Positions 52,376-62,320 are shown, numbered from the stretch's first letter. The stretch: DNA of 64,000 nucleotides from RGIG3701 sp031553595 (GCA_031553595.1 JAVBLI010000010.1:1-64000); one strand, 5' to 3'. The notes: generated by a model not told the origin, from the letters alone. A program made the numbers and translations.

Positions 52376-54088
52376 ATGAAAAAAATCTTCCTGTTTTTTT
52401 GTTTTGCGGGCATCATGGCCTTTATCGGCATGACGGCCTCCGCCACGGCCCGAGATACCAAGCCGCTGCTGACGGATAAAAGTGCGTGGTCGTTTGTGAC
52501 CGCCAAGCCGGCGAAGAATTGGACGACGCAATTTCCGTTACCAAAAAGCGAGTTTTGTATCGGCGAGATGCACACGGAGAAGAAGTGGCCGGCCGGGAAG
52601 CCGGTGGTGTGGATGACCTCCCGCGTGGTGCTTCCGGAAGATTATAAGCCGGCGAACCTGTTTATCAAATTTATGTACGATGATGATATCGCGATTTTCA
52701 TTAACGGCACGCTGATTTATCAGGGCATCGGCCCCTCGCAGCACGTCACCAAGGGAAAAAAACGCGTCACGAACTGGAAAGGCGGCGGACAAACCGTGCG
52801 CTACGACACGAATTGTGTAACGCGGCATTACACGAAGCAGATTCCCAGCCTGTTGAAGCCGGGAGAAAACGTGGTGGCGGTGATGGTGGCGAATGTCGGC
52901 GGGCTGGGCGTGGCGGATGTGACGATGTGGACGGACGATTCGCCGCTGCTGGACATCCAGCCGGTGCTGGCGGTGGACGGAAAATGGTCGTACACCCTCG
53001 ACGATCCGGGGGCCAACTGGGAAACCCGCTCGCCGCTTCCGAAGGGCAAGGTCGGGTACAGCCCGTTTTCCACCCAGCGGTTCTGGACTGCCGAGAAGGC
53101 GAATATCTGGATGACGCATGTCGTGACCGTGACGAACCTGAATCCGGGCGAGCTGCTCGTCCAGTATATGTGCGACGATAATATGTGGCTTTACATTAAC
53201 GGAAAGCGGGTGCTGTTTCATCAGAACGCGACGAACGACTGGACGATGAAACGAAATGTGGAGAATCTGCTGAAGCCAGGGAAAAATATCATCGCGGTCC
53301 GTTGCGAAAATACAAATCCGCCGTATCAGGCGTTTATCGGCGTGGATCTTTTTTACCGTGAGCTTGCCGCCGGTGAGCAGCTTACCCCGGCGCTGCCGCC
53401 CGCCGAGGATGAGCATCCGCTGGGATACCTGCGGGACGACGCGGATCAGCAGGAAGAAGAGGAGCCGGCCGTGGATCTCGAAAGCCTGTCGGAAACGGAC
53501 AAGCAGATTCTCCGGGCCATGGAGTGTTTCAAGGTCGGTCAGGATCCGCTGGCGGTCGCGGCCCTGCAGAAAGTGGTGGAGGAAGACGCCAACGATTTTC
53601 AGGCGAACTGCATCCTCGGCAATTATTATCTGACGAAATTATATAAACGCGCCGAAGCGTTCGAGTATTTTAAGAAAGCCGCAAAAGTGGCCGGTAAAAA
53701 CCCTGCCGTGCTGAATAATTACGGCGTCGCGGCAATCGAAAATAAGGAATTCGCCTCCGCGCTGAAAGCGTGGCAGCGGCTGGAAAAAATAGACGCCACG
53801 CCCATGGAGTTCGCCCAGAACGTCGCGTGCCTCATGGATCTGATGAACCAGAAACGCGTTACGCTCAAGGAAGCGGAACAGTTACAGCTGGTGGACCTGT
53901 ATATCCGTGTCTGTGCGGGCACAAATCGAGAGCGGGACGTCAATTGCGGTTTTCTGCTGATGCCGCTGGGCGAGGGGGTGGGAAATCGCCCCGACTGCGA
54001 GGCGGCGTTCGTCCAGGAAATAAAGGTCGGCCGCGGCGTGTCGAAAGGGAAGCCGTATGAGGTGAAGCGGACGTACTTCATGAAATAA
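52376..54088 (+). CDS. secreted protein with duplicated beta-sandwich domain and TPR tail
   Basis: 570 residues from the ATG at 52376. The signal peptide spans about 1-26. Two copies of a carbohydrate-binding-like jelly roll follow (about 28-200 and 205-335). They share DDDIAIFINGTLIY / DDNMWLYINGKRVLF and LLKPGENVVAV / LLKPGKNIIAV, so this is an internal duplication. After a Glu/Asp-rich linker (about 340-385) there are TPR-like helices to about 510, then a charged tail. A scaffold role outside the cytosol with carbohydrate or protein contacts is likely. No enzyme motif is seen. Confidence 0.8.
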   Translation: MKKIFLFFCFAGIMAFIGMTASATARDTKPLLTDKSAWSFVTAKPAKNWTTQFPLPKSEFCIGEMHTEKKWPAGKPVVWMTSRVVLPEDYKPANLFIKFMYDDDIAIFINGTLIYQGIGPSQHVTKGKKRVTNWKGGGQTVRYDTNCVTRHYTKQIPSLLKPGENVVAVMVANVGGLGVADVTMWTDDSPLLDIQPVLAVDGKWSYTLDDPGANWETRSPLPKGKVGYSPFSTQRFWTAEKANIWMTHVVTVTNLNPGELLVQYMCDDNMWLYINGKRVLFHQNATNDWTMKRNVENLLKPGKNIIAVRCENTNPPYQAFIGVDLFYRELAAGEQLTPALPPAEDEHPLGYLRDDADQQEEEEPAVDLESLSETDKQILRAMECFKVGQDPLAVAALQKVVEEDANDFQANCILGNYYLTKLYKRAEAFEYFKKAAKVAGKNPAVLNNYGVAAIENKEFASALKAWQRLEKIDATPMEFAQNVACLMDLMNQKRVTLKEAEQLQLVDLYIRVCAGTNRERDVNCGFLLMPLGEGVGNRPDCEAAFVQEIKVGRGVSKGKPYEVKRTYFMK

Positions 54089-54111
54089 CGGCACGCCTGC
54101 TTCTTGGTCAT

Positions 54112-54156
54112 AAAAAAAACAGGCGGCGAAAGAGAATTCGCCACCCGTCGTTTTTT
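54112..54156. terminator. bidirectional rho-independent terminator
   Basis: A 12-bp stem ACAGGCGGCGAA (54119-54130) with TTCGCCACCCGT (54137-54148), two mismatches, flanked by an A-run on the left and a T-run on the right. It suits both convergent genes. Confidence 0.75.
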
Positions 54157-54168
54157 CATCCGCGGTTA

Positions 54169-55887
54169 TTACCACGACCATGTCGCCCCGATCGACAAAC
54201 CTTGCAGGAAAATGCTGTTTCCGTTGTCGATCCGCGATTTGCCATACACATCCATCTCCAAATTGTTTTCCACCAGGGCCAGCCTGTCCACGAAGGAGAA
54301 GTCGTAGCCGATTCGCAGCGTGCAGTGCGGCCAGAGCTTACATGTGGCGAAAACGCCCGCCTCCAGCTGGTAGGAAATATCGTTCTTGTGTACGATCGAG
54401 TCGTACCGGTACAGCTCTCCGCCACCCAGGTCGTACGCCTGCGTACTGCGGGAATACAGGCTGCTCTTCATCATGTTGGCCATGGTCACAACCCGCCACT
54501 TCATACCCCAGCTCCACTGGCAGCGTTTGTCTTCCAACTCGCCGCCAAGCACCAGGCCGAGCATGTGGTTTTCGAGATTCACATCCACGCGGCCGGTGGC
54601 AAGCGGGTCTTCGACCAGGCTGGTTTCGAACGCGGAGCCCGTCCAGTTCAGCGATTCCCGCAGATCGGAGTAACGGATGCCCATCAAGTGCGTGTAACGC
54701 AGGCCATGCTGACATTCACGCGTCCATCGACCGTCGGGATGGCCCACCAGCGGATCCGGCCGCCCGCGTTTACGGAGGCGGAAAAGCAACTCGCCCGCGT
54801 TGTAGCTGCTGTCGTAATTCATGCGGTAAATGTTCGGGTAGTACAGGTTGCCCGTGGAACCCGAGGAAGTATACTCCGGCCCGACAGCCGGCCCGATTCC
54901 CGGCACGGCGTTCAGCAGGCCGTTCACATAAAACCCGTTGTCCACATACACGCTGGTGTTGTTCCAGTGGAACAGGCCGTCGAAACGGAAGTCGCACCAG
55001 ATGTCGAAGTTGGACGCGCTACGGCCAAGGTACCGCGTCAGGGTCATCTCCATCCCCGGCGTCACGGTGTATGACTGCTTCGTATTAACCGGATACCCCT
55101 GAGCATCGAATACAAAATAGCTCTGCATGTCGCCCGCCGAACGGTGGAGAACCTTGATGTTCGCCGAAATCTTCCAGATGGAAGGATTCCCGTAACCCTC
55201 GCCACACTTTTGGCAGACGGGGCTGGCCGATGTGACCGTATCCGTGAAATAGGAGTAGGATTCCTGCTCCGGGAAAGGCTTCAGCGGCGGATTCTGCCCC
55301 ACACGCTCGGGCAGCATTTCCTCGACGGTCGTCGGGTGGCCCTTCATCGCGGGCAGCTCCTCCGTCACCGTCGGCTGCGTCGTCATCGGATTCGGATACC
55401 CATGACGCGGATAGTCCGGAGAAGGCGACAGCGGCGGACGCTGCAAATAATTCGAGTAATCGTACCCCTCGGTGACCGGCAGTGCCGGCTTCCGCTGCCC
55501 AGGCATCACCCCCGTCAGCGGCTGGCCCACCATCTCCGGCTGGGCCGTTCCGTATTGCGCCGGAACGGGATAACCGGTTACCGGCGCCGCGTAACCCGTC
55601 ATGCCGGCATCGCCCGAGGGTGGCATGTCGTAAGCCGCCTGCCCCCCCGCCGGAACACCCGGGGTCGAAGTCGCCGCCGTCGGCGCTCCCCCGATCGGCG
55701 CACCTGTCGGATCCGTGAGAGGAACATCTGAAATGATTCGCTCTTCAATTACCTGACCACCCGCGTAATACGGCTGGCCCCCATACGGATACTGCCCAAA
55801 AGCCCGCGAAGAGCATGTCAGACAGACCAGACTCACAAGCATGAGTGCAAGTATGTGATTGGTTCGAATTTTCAATTGCAGTTTCAC
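54169..55887 (-). CDS. BBP7-family outer-membrane beta-barrel protein
   Basis: 572 residues. The signal peptide spans about 1-30 (RAFGQ). A Pro/Tyr/Gly-rich region runs to about 190, then a cysteine pair CQKCGEG near 222 and a series of amphipathic strands to the C-terminus (about 240-572), ending ATWSW with an aromatic last residue typical of outer-membrane barrels. This matches BBP7, a porin-like family described in Planctomycetota. The substrate is unknown. The first 200 residues may project from the barrel. The 241-bp gap before the start shows nothing notable. Confidence 0.82.
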   Translation of the reverse strand: MKLQLKIRTNHILALMLVSLVCLTCSSRAFGQYPYGGQPYYAGGQVIEERIISDVPLTDPTGAPIGGAPTAATSTPGVPAGGQAAYDMPPSGDAGMTGYAAPVTGYPVPAQYGTAQPEMVGQPLTGVMPGQRKPALPVTEGYDYSNYLQRPPLSPSPDYPRHGYPNPMTTQPTVTEELPAMKGHPTTVEEMLPERVGQNPPLKPFPEQESYSYFTDTVTSASPVCQKCGEGYGNPSIWKISANIKVLHRSAGDMQSYFVFDAQGYPVNTKQSYTVTPGMEMTLTRYLGRSASNFDIWCDFRFDGLFHWNNTSVYVDNGFYVNGLLNAVPGIGPAVGPEYTSSGSTGNLYYPNIYRMNYDSSYNAGELLFRLRKRGRPDPLVGHPDGRWTRECQHGLRYTHLMGIRYSDLRESLNWTGSAFETSLVEDPLATGRVDVNLENHMLGLVLGGELEDKRCQWSWGMKWRVVTMANMMKSSLYSRSTQAYDLGGGELYRYDSIVHKNDISYQLEAGVFATCKLWPHCTLRIGYDFSFVDRLALVENNLEMDVYGKSRIDNGNSIFLQGLSIGATWSW

Positions 55888-56128
55888 GAGTTATTCCTCC
55901 CTTAAACACTTTTGCGAATCTCCACAATATTCCACTTAGAGACTCACATACAGGAGTAATCGTCAAACCTCACGCCACTACAACAGTAATATTCGGGAAA
56001 TTCGAGATAATTGTTAAGAATTACTTCTCCGGAATTAACCACTCCCTTTGCCAATCATTCCCATTCATCCCAAAGCCTCATCAATCAGGTAAAACGGAAA
56101 GTTCCGCATTCGGACGCCATGGGTATTT

Positions 56129-56776
56129 TCACATTTTTCTCGCGTTTTTATACTTGCACAATAAAACAGGACATTCATAGCATTTCGGCTTCCTCGCCGG
56201 GCAAATCTGCCGGCCATGCAGAATAAGCAGATGACTGACCGAAATCCATTTATCTCGCGGAACGATTTTCATTAAATCGGCCTCCACTTTCTCGGGAGTG
56301 TTGGCCCCGGACAGGCCGATCCGACGGGCGAGACGAAAAACGTGCGTATCCACCGTAATGCCTTCCGCCAGACCATACCCCGTCCCCAGCACACAATTCG
56401 CCGTTTTGCGGCCCACTCCCGGCAGCGTAACCAGCGTTTCCATTTCCGCGGGAACCTGGCCACCGTATTTTTCCACCAAAATCTTGCAGCACGCGCGGAT
56501 GTTTTTCGCCTTATTTCGATAAAAACCTGTGCTGTGGATCTCCTTTTCGAGCGTTTCCTGCGAAACGTGGGCGAAATCGGCCGCGGTTTGGTACTTTTGG
56601 AAAAGCGACTGCGTTACGATATTCACTCGCACGTCCGTGCACTGGGCAGAGAGAATCGTCGCCACTAAAAGTTGCAGCGGCGAGCGAAAATGCAGCGCGC
56701 AGCCCGCTTCCGGATACCGCGCTTCGAGCGTGGAAATAACGGCCAGGGCCTGTGCTTTTGTACCATATTTTTTCAT
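56129..56776 (-). CDS. nth: endonuclease III
   Basis: 215 residues. LLVATILSAQCTD opens the catalytic core. LPGVGRKTANCVLG near 125 is the helix-hairpin-helix with the catalytic Lys, and ITVDTHVFRLARR the catalytic Asp. The C-terminal 4Fe-4S loop reads CPARKPKCYECPVLLC. Nth removes oxidised pyrimidines and nicks the abasic site. The cluster spacing is C-x6-C-x2-C-x4-C, one residue shorter than the common x5 in the last interval. A TATAAT lies close upstream on the minus strand. The gene is convergent to none and precedes the BBP7 gene on the same strand. Confidence 0.92.
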   Translation of the reverse strand: MKKYGTKAQALAVISTLEARYPEAGCALHFRSPLQLLVATILSAQCTDVRVNIVTQSLFQKYQTAADFAHVSQETLEKEIHSTGFYRNKAKNIRACCKILVEKYGGQVPAEMETLVTLPGVGRKTANCVLGTGYGLAEGITVDTHVFRLARRIGLSGANTPEKVEADLMKIVPRDKWISVSHLLILHGRQICPARKPKCYECPVLLCKYKNARKM

Positions 56777-56868
56777 TCCATTATACCTTATAATATTATA
56801 GTGCTGCGGGGATTCCGCGAAATTCGCGATAATCGCTAAAAAATACCAAAATAGGAAATCTGCGCAAT

Positions 56869-59800
56869 TTACTTATGAATTTTTCGCACGGCTTCACCCA
56901 TTTTTGCATAATTCGCTAAAATTCCGTCATCCATATCCAACTGAATCGCCGCCTCCGCCAGAGGCAAGAGGACCGTTTCCGCATAAACTTTCAGTTCATG
57001 CAGTTCTTTTCGCAGACGTGGAAGTGTTTTCGGGTCACTCGCATTTCGCAATTGCCACTGTTTCTGGTGAATGAGCGGGGCGAGGTAAGTATCATAGATT
57101 TTACGGACCGTCTGGGACGCAAATCGATGTGCGTAAATCATGACATTAAACGTCCTTCGGGGGGAAGAAAACATCCAGTAAATCGGACGATTTTTATATG
57201 CCCGCGTGTGATCACGATAAAAATCCGTTATGAAGTATTCCGAAAGGGATTTACCCAAAATCTGCTCCAGAAAAATTACGTTTTGAGCGGTAACAGCTCC
57301 TCCGAAAAATTCGCCCATAAAACGTTTCATTAAAACCGTGGCATCCGTTGGCGAATGACCTTCTTTTGATATCACGAGAATATTATCATCCAGCGGCTTA
57401 AATTTTGCATCAGGGACACGCATGTGAAAATCGCACACATCATACTGATTATCGGCTAAAATCAGCCCTGGGCTTTCCGGGGCGTATCGACCGAAAACGC
57501 ACCCGATAATGTACGAAATCAAATCCACCACGGTATCCCTTAAAAGACGGGGTTTAAGGGCTGCCCACGTCTGCTGCGCATCTTCCCCGTCGGGTGTAGC
57601 GTACCGGTAAAACGGATTTTGCCGCAGCGTGATGTCCCGAAGGTGAACCTCCGCCGAGAGGTGATCCGTCAGTCCATAAGCTCGCAGAAATATGCGGTTA
57701 TTCTCCTCCTCCAGCGCTTTAACCGTCAGCGTTTCCTCCCGCCAGGCATGTAAAAGCCGGGAAAAGGCTTCCTCCAGCGGCTCTCCACCGTAAATATGGT
57801 CAAAAATCGGATGCCGACGGAAATTCCATGACTGTTCAAAAAAATCCCAATCCGCGGCGGTTTTTTCAATCAAAGTCTCCACAATTACCGCAGAGCCCGC
57901 AGTTTTTACCTGAAAGTCGCGCGAAAGGGGGAATTGTGCAATTTGGCCAACTTCAAAATTCAGCGTCGGCGCCAAAGCATTCAGAATTCGACTCATTATC
58001 GGCGAATTCAGGCACCCAAGCAGCGAATTCCTGTAATGCAGAAAGTCGTTTTCAAGGAAAAGGGAGCAGCCGGAAACGTCAAAAATGAAGCCAGGTGGAT
58101 AATATCGCAACGAAAATCCGCCGCTCGTGATTTTTGACCAGCTCAGCGACTCGCGGAAGTAGTAATTTTGATTCTTCACCACATAATTTACATTTCCTTG
58201 CAGATACGGATATTTTTCCGCAACCTCCTCTTCCACCTCTTTTCCGTCATCCTCCCAGTTAAGCACGTACTCATGATTTCCATACCACTTTCGAAATGCC
58301 CCGCCCTTATTATAGGGAAACCACTTTTTCCCACTCTTCACCGCGGCAGCTCGGGAGGAAATTTGAAATGCGATCCTCGAAAAGGCCACCTCATGCCAAA
58401 ACCGCAAAAAACGTGCATTATTCGAGGTGGCGCATCCCTGCCGGGGGGTGGCGATCCTCGATAACGGCTGTGAATGGTCAAACACACCAAATTCGGCCGC
58501 GGAAAGCCAGTACGCCACTGGATATTCCGGAATTTTCAGAAAATCCGCCTGGTCCGCGCGATAAAACCACCCACACTCCGAATTCTGCACAGCACCAAGC
58601 GTGCTCGGCGCCTGTTTTTCCACACCACGAAAATCAGACAGCCGAATATATCCACCACGGTAACCCGGCATGGACGTATTTTTAAGCGTAAATACACAAA
58701 TAGGCACCGTGGCACCGTCAAAACCGGAGTATTCCAGCTGAATGAGGGAAGTAAGTGTTTTTTCCTTCAGGATTTTCTTCCGCAGCCGCTTATAGGACGA
58801 AATAAACATCCAGACGAAAGGCGTCATAAAACCCAGATGGCCGTCCACGATGACCATTTCCATATTTCGCACAATAAACGCGGCGAATAAATCTTTTTTC
58901 GCGAGCGGATAATGGCTTCTCAGCCATTTCGCCAGCTCCGCACTCATCCCCCGGCTTCCCATGTAAGGTGGATTCGTCACGATGATGTCATATTTCCGCG
59001 ACAAAAAAGAAATTTGCCTGAGAAATTCATGAAACTTCCGTGCTAAATCCGACTTTTCGGTCAAAACCTGATGCGCCATTTCCTGAAGCGTCACGGTTTC
59101 TTGACACGTTAATTTCGGACGATAAAGCACACCGACGGACGTATTTTGAGCCATGCCATGCAGATCGTGCAGGAGGTGCTGCCAGGTGCTTTTTCGGGCA
59201 GGGCCGGGAATTCGGAGGCGGATTTTATCCAATTCATCCGGATTTATGGCCGCGAAGTTCGGATGAATGGTGCACAGCGGAACGCGTACATCTTTCGTGA
59301 AAATCCCGCGGTCATGCTCACGGGCCTTCATCAGCAGTGAAAACGCGGCCAGGGCGGTCATCCGCAGGTCAATATCCATGCCGAAAATGTTTTTCGCGAG
59401 GATTTTCTCGGGAATTTCCTCTTCCGGCACCCCTTTTTCGCTGTATTTTTCAAAAAAAACATCATACGCCGCCACGAGCATATTCCCGCTGCCACACGCG
59501 GGGTCACAAAAAGTGCGGTCAGTCAGCGGTTTTTCCTCCTGCGTTTCTTTTTCAAGTGTCCCGACCGCCGGATTTTCCTGCGGGATGTACCATTTCCCAC
59601 CCGCGCGCAGCGTGTTCGCCACCAGAAACTCCGAAATCCATTCCGGCGTGAAAATCTGCGTGGCCGTCAGCATCCGCTCGGCGGTGAGCTTCACGCCGCG
59701 CTTCACGTCCCGGATCATTTCCTCCTTTTTCTCGCTGTGATAAAACTGGTAAAGCCAGCCGAGCGTGCGGACGTCCGGATTTTCCTCAAGAAAAAGCCGC

Positions 59801-60123
59801 TGAAACCCGGCATACGCCTCCGCCCAGAACGCGTCCGGCTGCGGCAGCGCCGCAATCTGCTCCTCCGTCAGCGGCGAAAACGCGTCCGGCATCACCCGAC
59901 TTAACGCCGCGCTGGTTTCCAAAAACCGTCCACGCGAAAAAGACGCTCCGTCCGTTTCCGAAAAAGAAACGGTCTCCGGCAAGAATCCGCGTGCTTCCAT
60001 GAACCGCATCGCGCCGAGTCGGTAAAAGATTTCATAAGCCACACTTTCCGCGAGTGCCCCCCACTCCGCCGTCAGCGCACGCCGCATTTTCACCGCGAAA
60101 TTTTTCAGCTCCGTCCGCGTCAT
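56869..60123 (-). CDS. orphan PglX-like adenine-specific DNA methyltransferase
   Basis: 1084 residues from the ATG at 60123 (MTRTELKNFAVKMRR), which matches the usual PglX start. A GTG at 60213 would add 30 residues that look unlike the family. DPACGSGNML near 204 is SAM motif I and NPPYMG near 382 is motif IV. The length is close to BREX PglX, whose methyltransferase marks host DNA. I saw no PD-ExK nuclease motif, so a type IIG enzyme is less likely. No brxA, brxB, brxC, pglZ or brxL is nearby; the neighbours are nth and an M42 peptidase. It may be a solitary methylase or the remnant of a defence locus. Confidence 0.8.
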   Translation of the reverse strand: MTRTELKNFAVKMRRALTAEWGALAESVAYEIFYRLGAMRFMEARGFLPETVSFSETDGASFSRGRFLETSAALSRVMPDAFSPLTEEQIAALPQPDAFWAEAYAGFQRLFLEENPDVRTLGWLYQFYHSEKKEEMIRDVKRGVKLTAERMLTATQIFTPEWISEFLVANTLRAGGKWYIPQENPAVGTLEKETQEEKPLTDRTFCDPACGSGNMLVAAYDVFFEKYSEKGVPEEEIPEKILAKNIFGMDIDLRMTALAAFSLLMKAREHDRGIFTKDVRVPLCTIHPNFAAINPDELDKIRLRIPGPARKSTWQHLLHDLHGMAQNTSVGVLYRPKLTCQETVTLQEMAHQVLTEKSDLARKFHEFLRQISFLSRKYDIIVTNPPYMGSRGMSAELAKWLRSHYPLAKKDLFAAFIVRNMEMVIVDGHLGFMTPFVWMFISSYKRLRKKILKEKTLTSLIQLEYSGFDGATVPICVFTLKNTSMPGYRGGYIRLSDFRGVEKQAPSTLGAVQNSECGWFYRADQADFLKIPEYPVAYWLSAAEFGVFDHSQPLSRIATPRQGCATSNNARFLRFWHEVAFSRIAFQISSRAAAVKSGKKWFPYNKGGAFRKWYGNHEYVLNWEDDGKEVEEEVAEKYPYLQGNVNYVVKNQNYYFRESLSWSKITSGGFSLRYYPPGFIFDVSGCSLFLENDFLHYRNSLLGCLNSPIMSRILNALAPTLNFEVGQIAQFPLSRDFQVKTAGSAVIVETLIEKTAADWDFFEQSWNFRRHPIFDHIYGGEPLEEAFSRLLHAWREETLTVKALEEENNRIFLRAYGLTDHLSAEVHLRDITLRQNPFYRYATPDGEDAQQTWAALKPRLLRDTVVDLISYIIGCVFGRYAPESPGLILADNQYDVCDFHMRVPDAKFKPLDDNILVISKEGHSPTDATVLMKRFMGEFFGGAVTAQNVIFLEQILGKSLSEYFITDFYRDHTRAYKNRPIYWMFSSPRRTFNVMIYAHRFASQTVRKIYDTYLAPLIHQKQWQLRNASDPKTLPRLRKELHELKVYAETVLLPLAEAAIQLDMDDGILANYAKMGEAVRKIHK

Positions 60124-60231
60124 GGCATCTCGGCTTTCCTCAAAAGTCGGTTTATCAAAAGAATAAAAAGAGGGGCATTTCGCCGTTAAAATGCCCTTCC
60201 ATAAATCGTCCACACAGACGCCGCCGCGCGA

Positions 60232-61305
60232 TTACAGCGTGTCTTTATTCGGGATGAAGTCCACGTTTTCGTCGAGTTCTTCGAGGAAGCGTGCCAGCAG
60301 GTCGGCGCAGGCGTCCATGTCATCCAGCGAAACGACTTCCACCGGCGAGTGCATGTACCGGTTCGGGACGCTCACCAGGCCGGAGGCGACGCCGTCGCGC
60401 GTCATCTGAATCACGCGTGCGTCCGTGCCGGGGGGGGAGCCGGAAGCGGTGAGCTGATACGGAATCTGGTGCGTGTCCCCCATCTGGCAGAGACGCTCGA
60501 CCAGGGCCGGGTTCATGTTCGGGCCACGGTCAATGACGGCGCCTTTTCCGAGTTTCACCTCGCCGATCTGTTTCGGGTCGATCGTCGGGCAGTCGGTGGC
60601 GAAGGTCACATCCACGGCGATTCCCACCTGCGGCGCCACGCCGAAACAGCTGGTGATCGCGCCGCGCGTGCCGAGTTCTTCCTGGACGGTGGAGACGGCG
60701 AACACCGCGCACTTCAGCTTACTGGCATCCACCCGCCGCAGCGCTTCCATCACCACCCACACGCCGGCTTTATCATCCGTGGCACTGGCCGCGATCCGCT
60801 TATTTTGCAGCTCGACGGTCGTCATTTTCACCGTAATCGGGTCTCCGATCCGCACGAGTTTTTCCGCTTCCTCTTTATTCTGCGCGCCCAAGTCCACCCA
60901 CAGATCCGTGATTTTCGGCACCTGCTTCCGCTCCTCGTCCTTCAGCAGATGAATCGGTTTTTTGCCCAGCACGCCGTCCACCGGGCCGTTCTTCGTCCAG
61001 ACAGTCACGTGCTGCCCGATGAGTACCTGGATGTCCCACCCGCCGAGATTCACCACGGAAATGAAGCCGTCCGAGTCGATGTGCCGCACGCTGAGGCCGA
61101 TCTGGTCCACATGCCCGGCCAGCATCACCCGCAGCCGCGCACCCACGTTCCGCCCGGCAATCACGTTTCCCAGCACATCCGTCCGCACCTCGTCCGCGAA
61201 CGTCTTCACATACTCCCGCACCACCTCCTGCCCGGGCTGCTCGTACCCGGACGGGCTGGGCGTGATCAACAATTTATTCAAAAATTCTCTCGATTTTTCG
61301 TCCAT
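60232..61305 (-). CDS. M42-family metal aminopeptidase
   Basis: 357 residues; AGGAG lies before the ATG. AGHVDQIGL near 66 holds the first metal His. ATDDKAGVWV near 178 holds the bridging Asp, VQEELGTRGA near 211 the catalytic and metal Glu, AVDVTFATD the next Asp and YMHSPVE near 325 the last His. M42 enzymes (glutamyl/PepA-like, TET) trim peptides in large cytosolic complexes. All ligands are present. The PglX-like gene starts close downstream. Confidence 0.92.
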   Translation of the reverse strand: MDEKSREFLNKLLITPSPSGYEQPGQEVVREYVKTFADEVRTDVLGNVIAGRNVGARLRVMLAGHVDQIGLSVRHIDSDGFISVVNLGGWDIQVLIGQHVTVWTKNGPVDGVLGKKPIHLLKDEERKQVPKITDLWVDLGAQNKEEAEKLVRIGDPITVKMTTVELQNKRIAASATDDKAGVWVVMEALRRVDASKLKCAVFAVSTVQEELGTRGAITSCFGVAPQVGIAVDVTFATDCPTIDPKQIGEVKLGKGAVIDRGPNMNPALVERLCQMGDTHQIPYQLTASGSPPGTDARVIQMTRDGVASGLVSVPNRYMHSPVEVVSLDDMDACADLLARFLEELDENVDFIPNKDTL

Positions 61306-61433
61306 CTTTTACTCCTGAGATTTTAGCATTTTCCTTATGCGCATCGTACGCAAAAAAAGCAACACCCGTGTATTTTACTCCATTCGCGCCGCTTCCGCAA
61401 GTGACCGTCAGTTTCCGACAAATTCCCCGTGAC

Positions 61434-61462
61434 TTGAATCGGTCGAAACACTCTGCTATAAT
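61434..61462 (+). promoter_or_regulatory. promoter of the membrane protein at 61521
   Basis: TTGAAT (61434-61439), a 17-bp spacer and TATAAT (61457-61462), about 60 bp before the ATG. Confidence 0.7.
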
Positions 61463-61520
61463 ACGGATGCTGTGCACAAATTGCCCACGCAAAGCAATTT
61501 CACCACCCCGGACACAAGAA

Positions 61521-62147
61521 ATGCACACTCCAAGCGAAGAAAAATTGGCCGAATTAGGCCCCGTACAGTTCGTCATCCGCCCTCCATGGACAAATGTCGC
61601 GGCGGGAATTATTGTGGCCATTTTGATTGTCGGCGCCATGATTGCGCTGACGGGGGTCATCGGCTGGCAAGTATATAAAGTCGGTGGGCGGATGCCATGG
61701 TGGGTGGAAAAAGGAATGTGCTGGGGTGCCGTGGTACTGTTTGCGCTGATACTGCTCGCCTTGGGAGTCGCACTGTTCGCGCTTATCATGGTGACGAATG
61801 AGGCTCACCGGAAATGGACTCACGCCCGCATTTATGTGTGCGAGCACGGCTTTTACACCGTTTACCGACATCACGTCACATACGTCCTTTACGACGAAAT
61901 TTTCCAGGTGCTGGAATCCATCACGAAAACACACCCGCCCATTCTATACCCACCGCTCTGTTATCTCCTGCCGCCATTTCGATTTTACGAATATACTGTC
62001 GTGAAAAATAACAGAAAACGCATCCAGTTCAACACCAATTCCGGCTCGCGGGAACAGATCAGGTTTTTCGCCCAAATTTTGGAGAACGAAATGAGGGCGA
62101 GAAGCGTGGAGTGGACGGTTTCTGAGGAAAGCCCCGTCCTCCACTGA
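61521..62147 (+). CDS. small membrane protein of unknown function
   Basis: 208 residues from the ATG at 61521; the promoter at 61434 excludes the earlier in-frame codons. Two TM helices are predicted at about 30-52 and 70-95. A cytosolic or external domain of about 105 residues follows, with CEHGFYTVYRHHVTYVLYDE and ILENEM motifs, suggesting a PH-like or DUF6585-like fold. That is a guess. The ribosome site is weak. No neighbours point to a pathway. Confidence 0.6.
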   Translation: MHTPSEEKLAELGPVQFVIRPPWTNVAAGIIVAILIVGAMIALTGVIGWQVYKVGGRMPWWVEKGMCWGAVVLFALILLALGVALFALIMVTNEAHRKWTHARIYVCEHGFYTVYRHHVTYVLYDEIFQVLESITKTHPPILYPPLCYLLPPFRFYEYTVVKNNRKRIQFNTNSGSREQIRFFAQILENEMRARSVEWTVSEESPVLH

Positions 62148-62183
62148 TCTTCACATAACGAATAACCATCATCATTTTATGAT

Positions 62184-62320
62184 ATTATCAAAAGATTACA
62201 CGGATGAACACAGATTACCGGAAAACGAGGCAAATATTTTCCAAAAAACGCCTGTTTTTAGGAGAAAACAGGTCCTTTCATAAATATAATCTGTGTTCAT
62301 CAGCGTAATCTTTTGATAAT
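62184..62320. repeat. 137-bp inverted repeat with 34-bp arms
   Basis: The arm at 62184-62217 (ATTATCAAAAGATTACACGG, then ATGAACACAGATTA) is reverse-complementary to 62287-62320 with two mismatches. Inside is a further hairpin on CCTGTTTT and AAAACAGG. No coding capacity. It lies in the 318-bp gap before 62466. Confidence 0.85.

Noticed and set aside
56869..60213. Complete BREX defence system
   Set aside because: Only the methyltransferase is present; no BrxA/B/C, PglZ or BrxL in the window.
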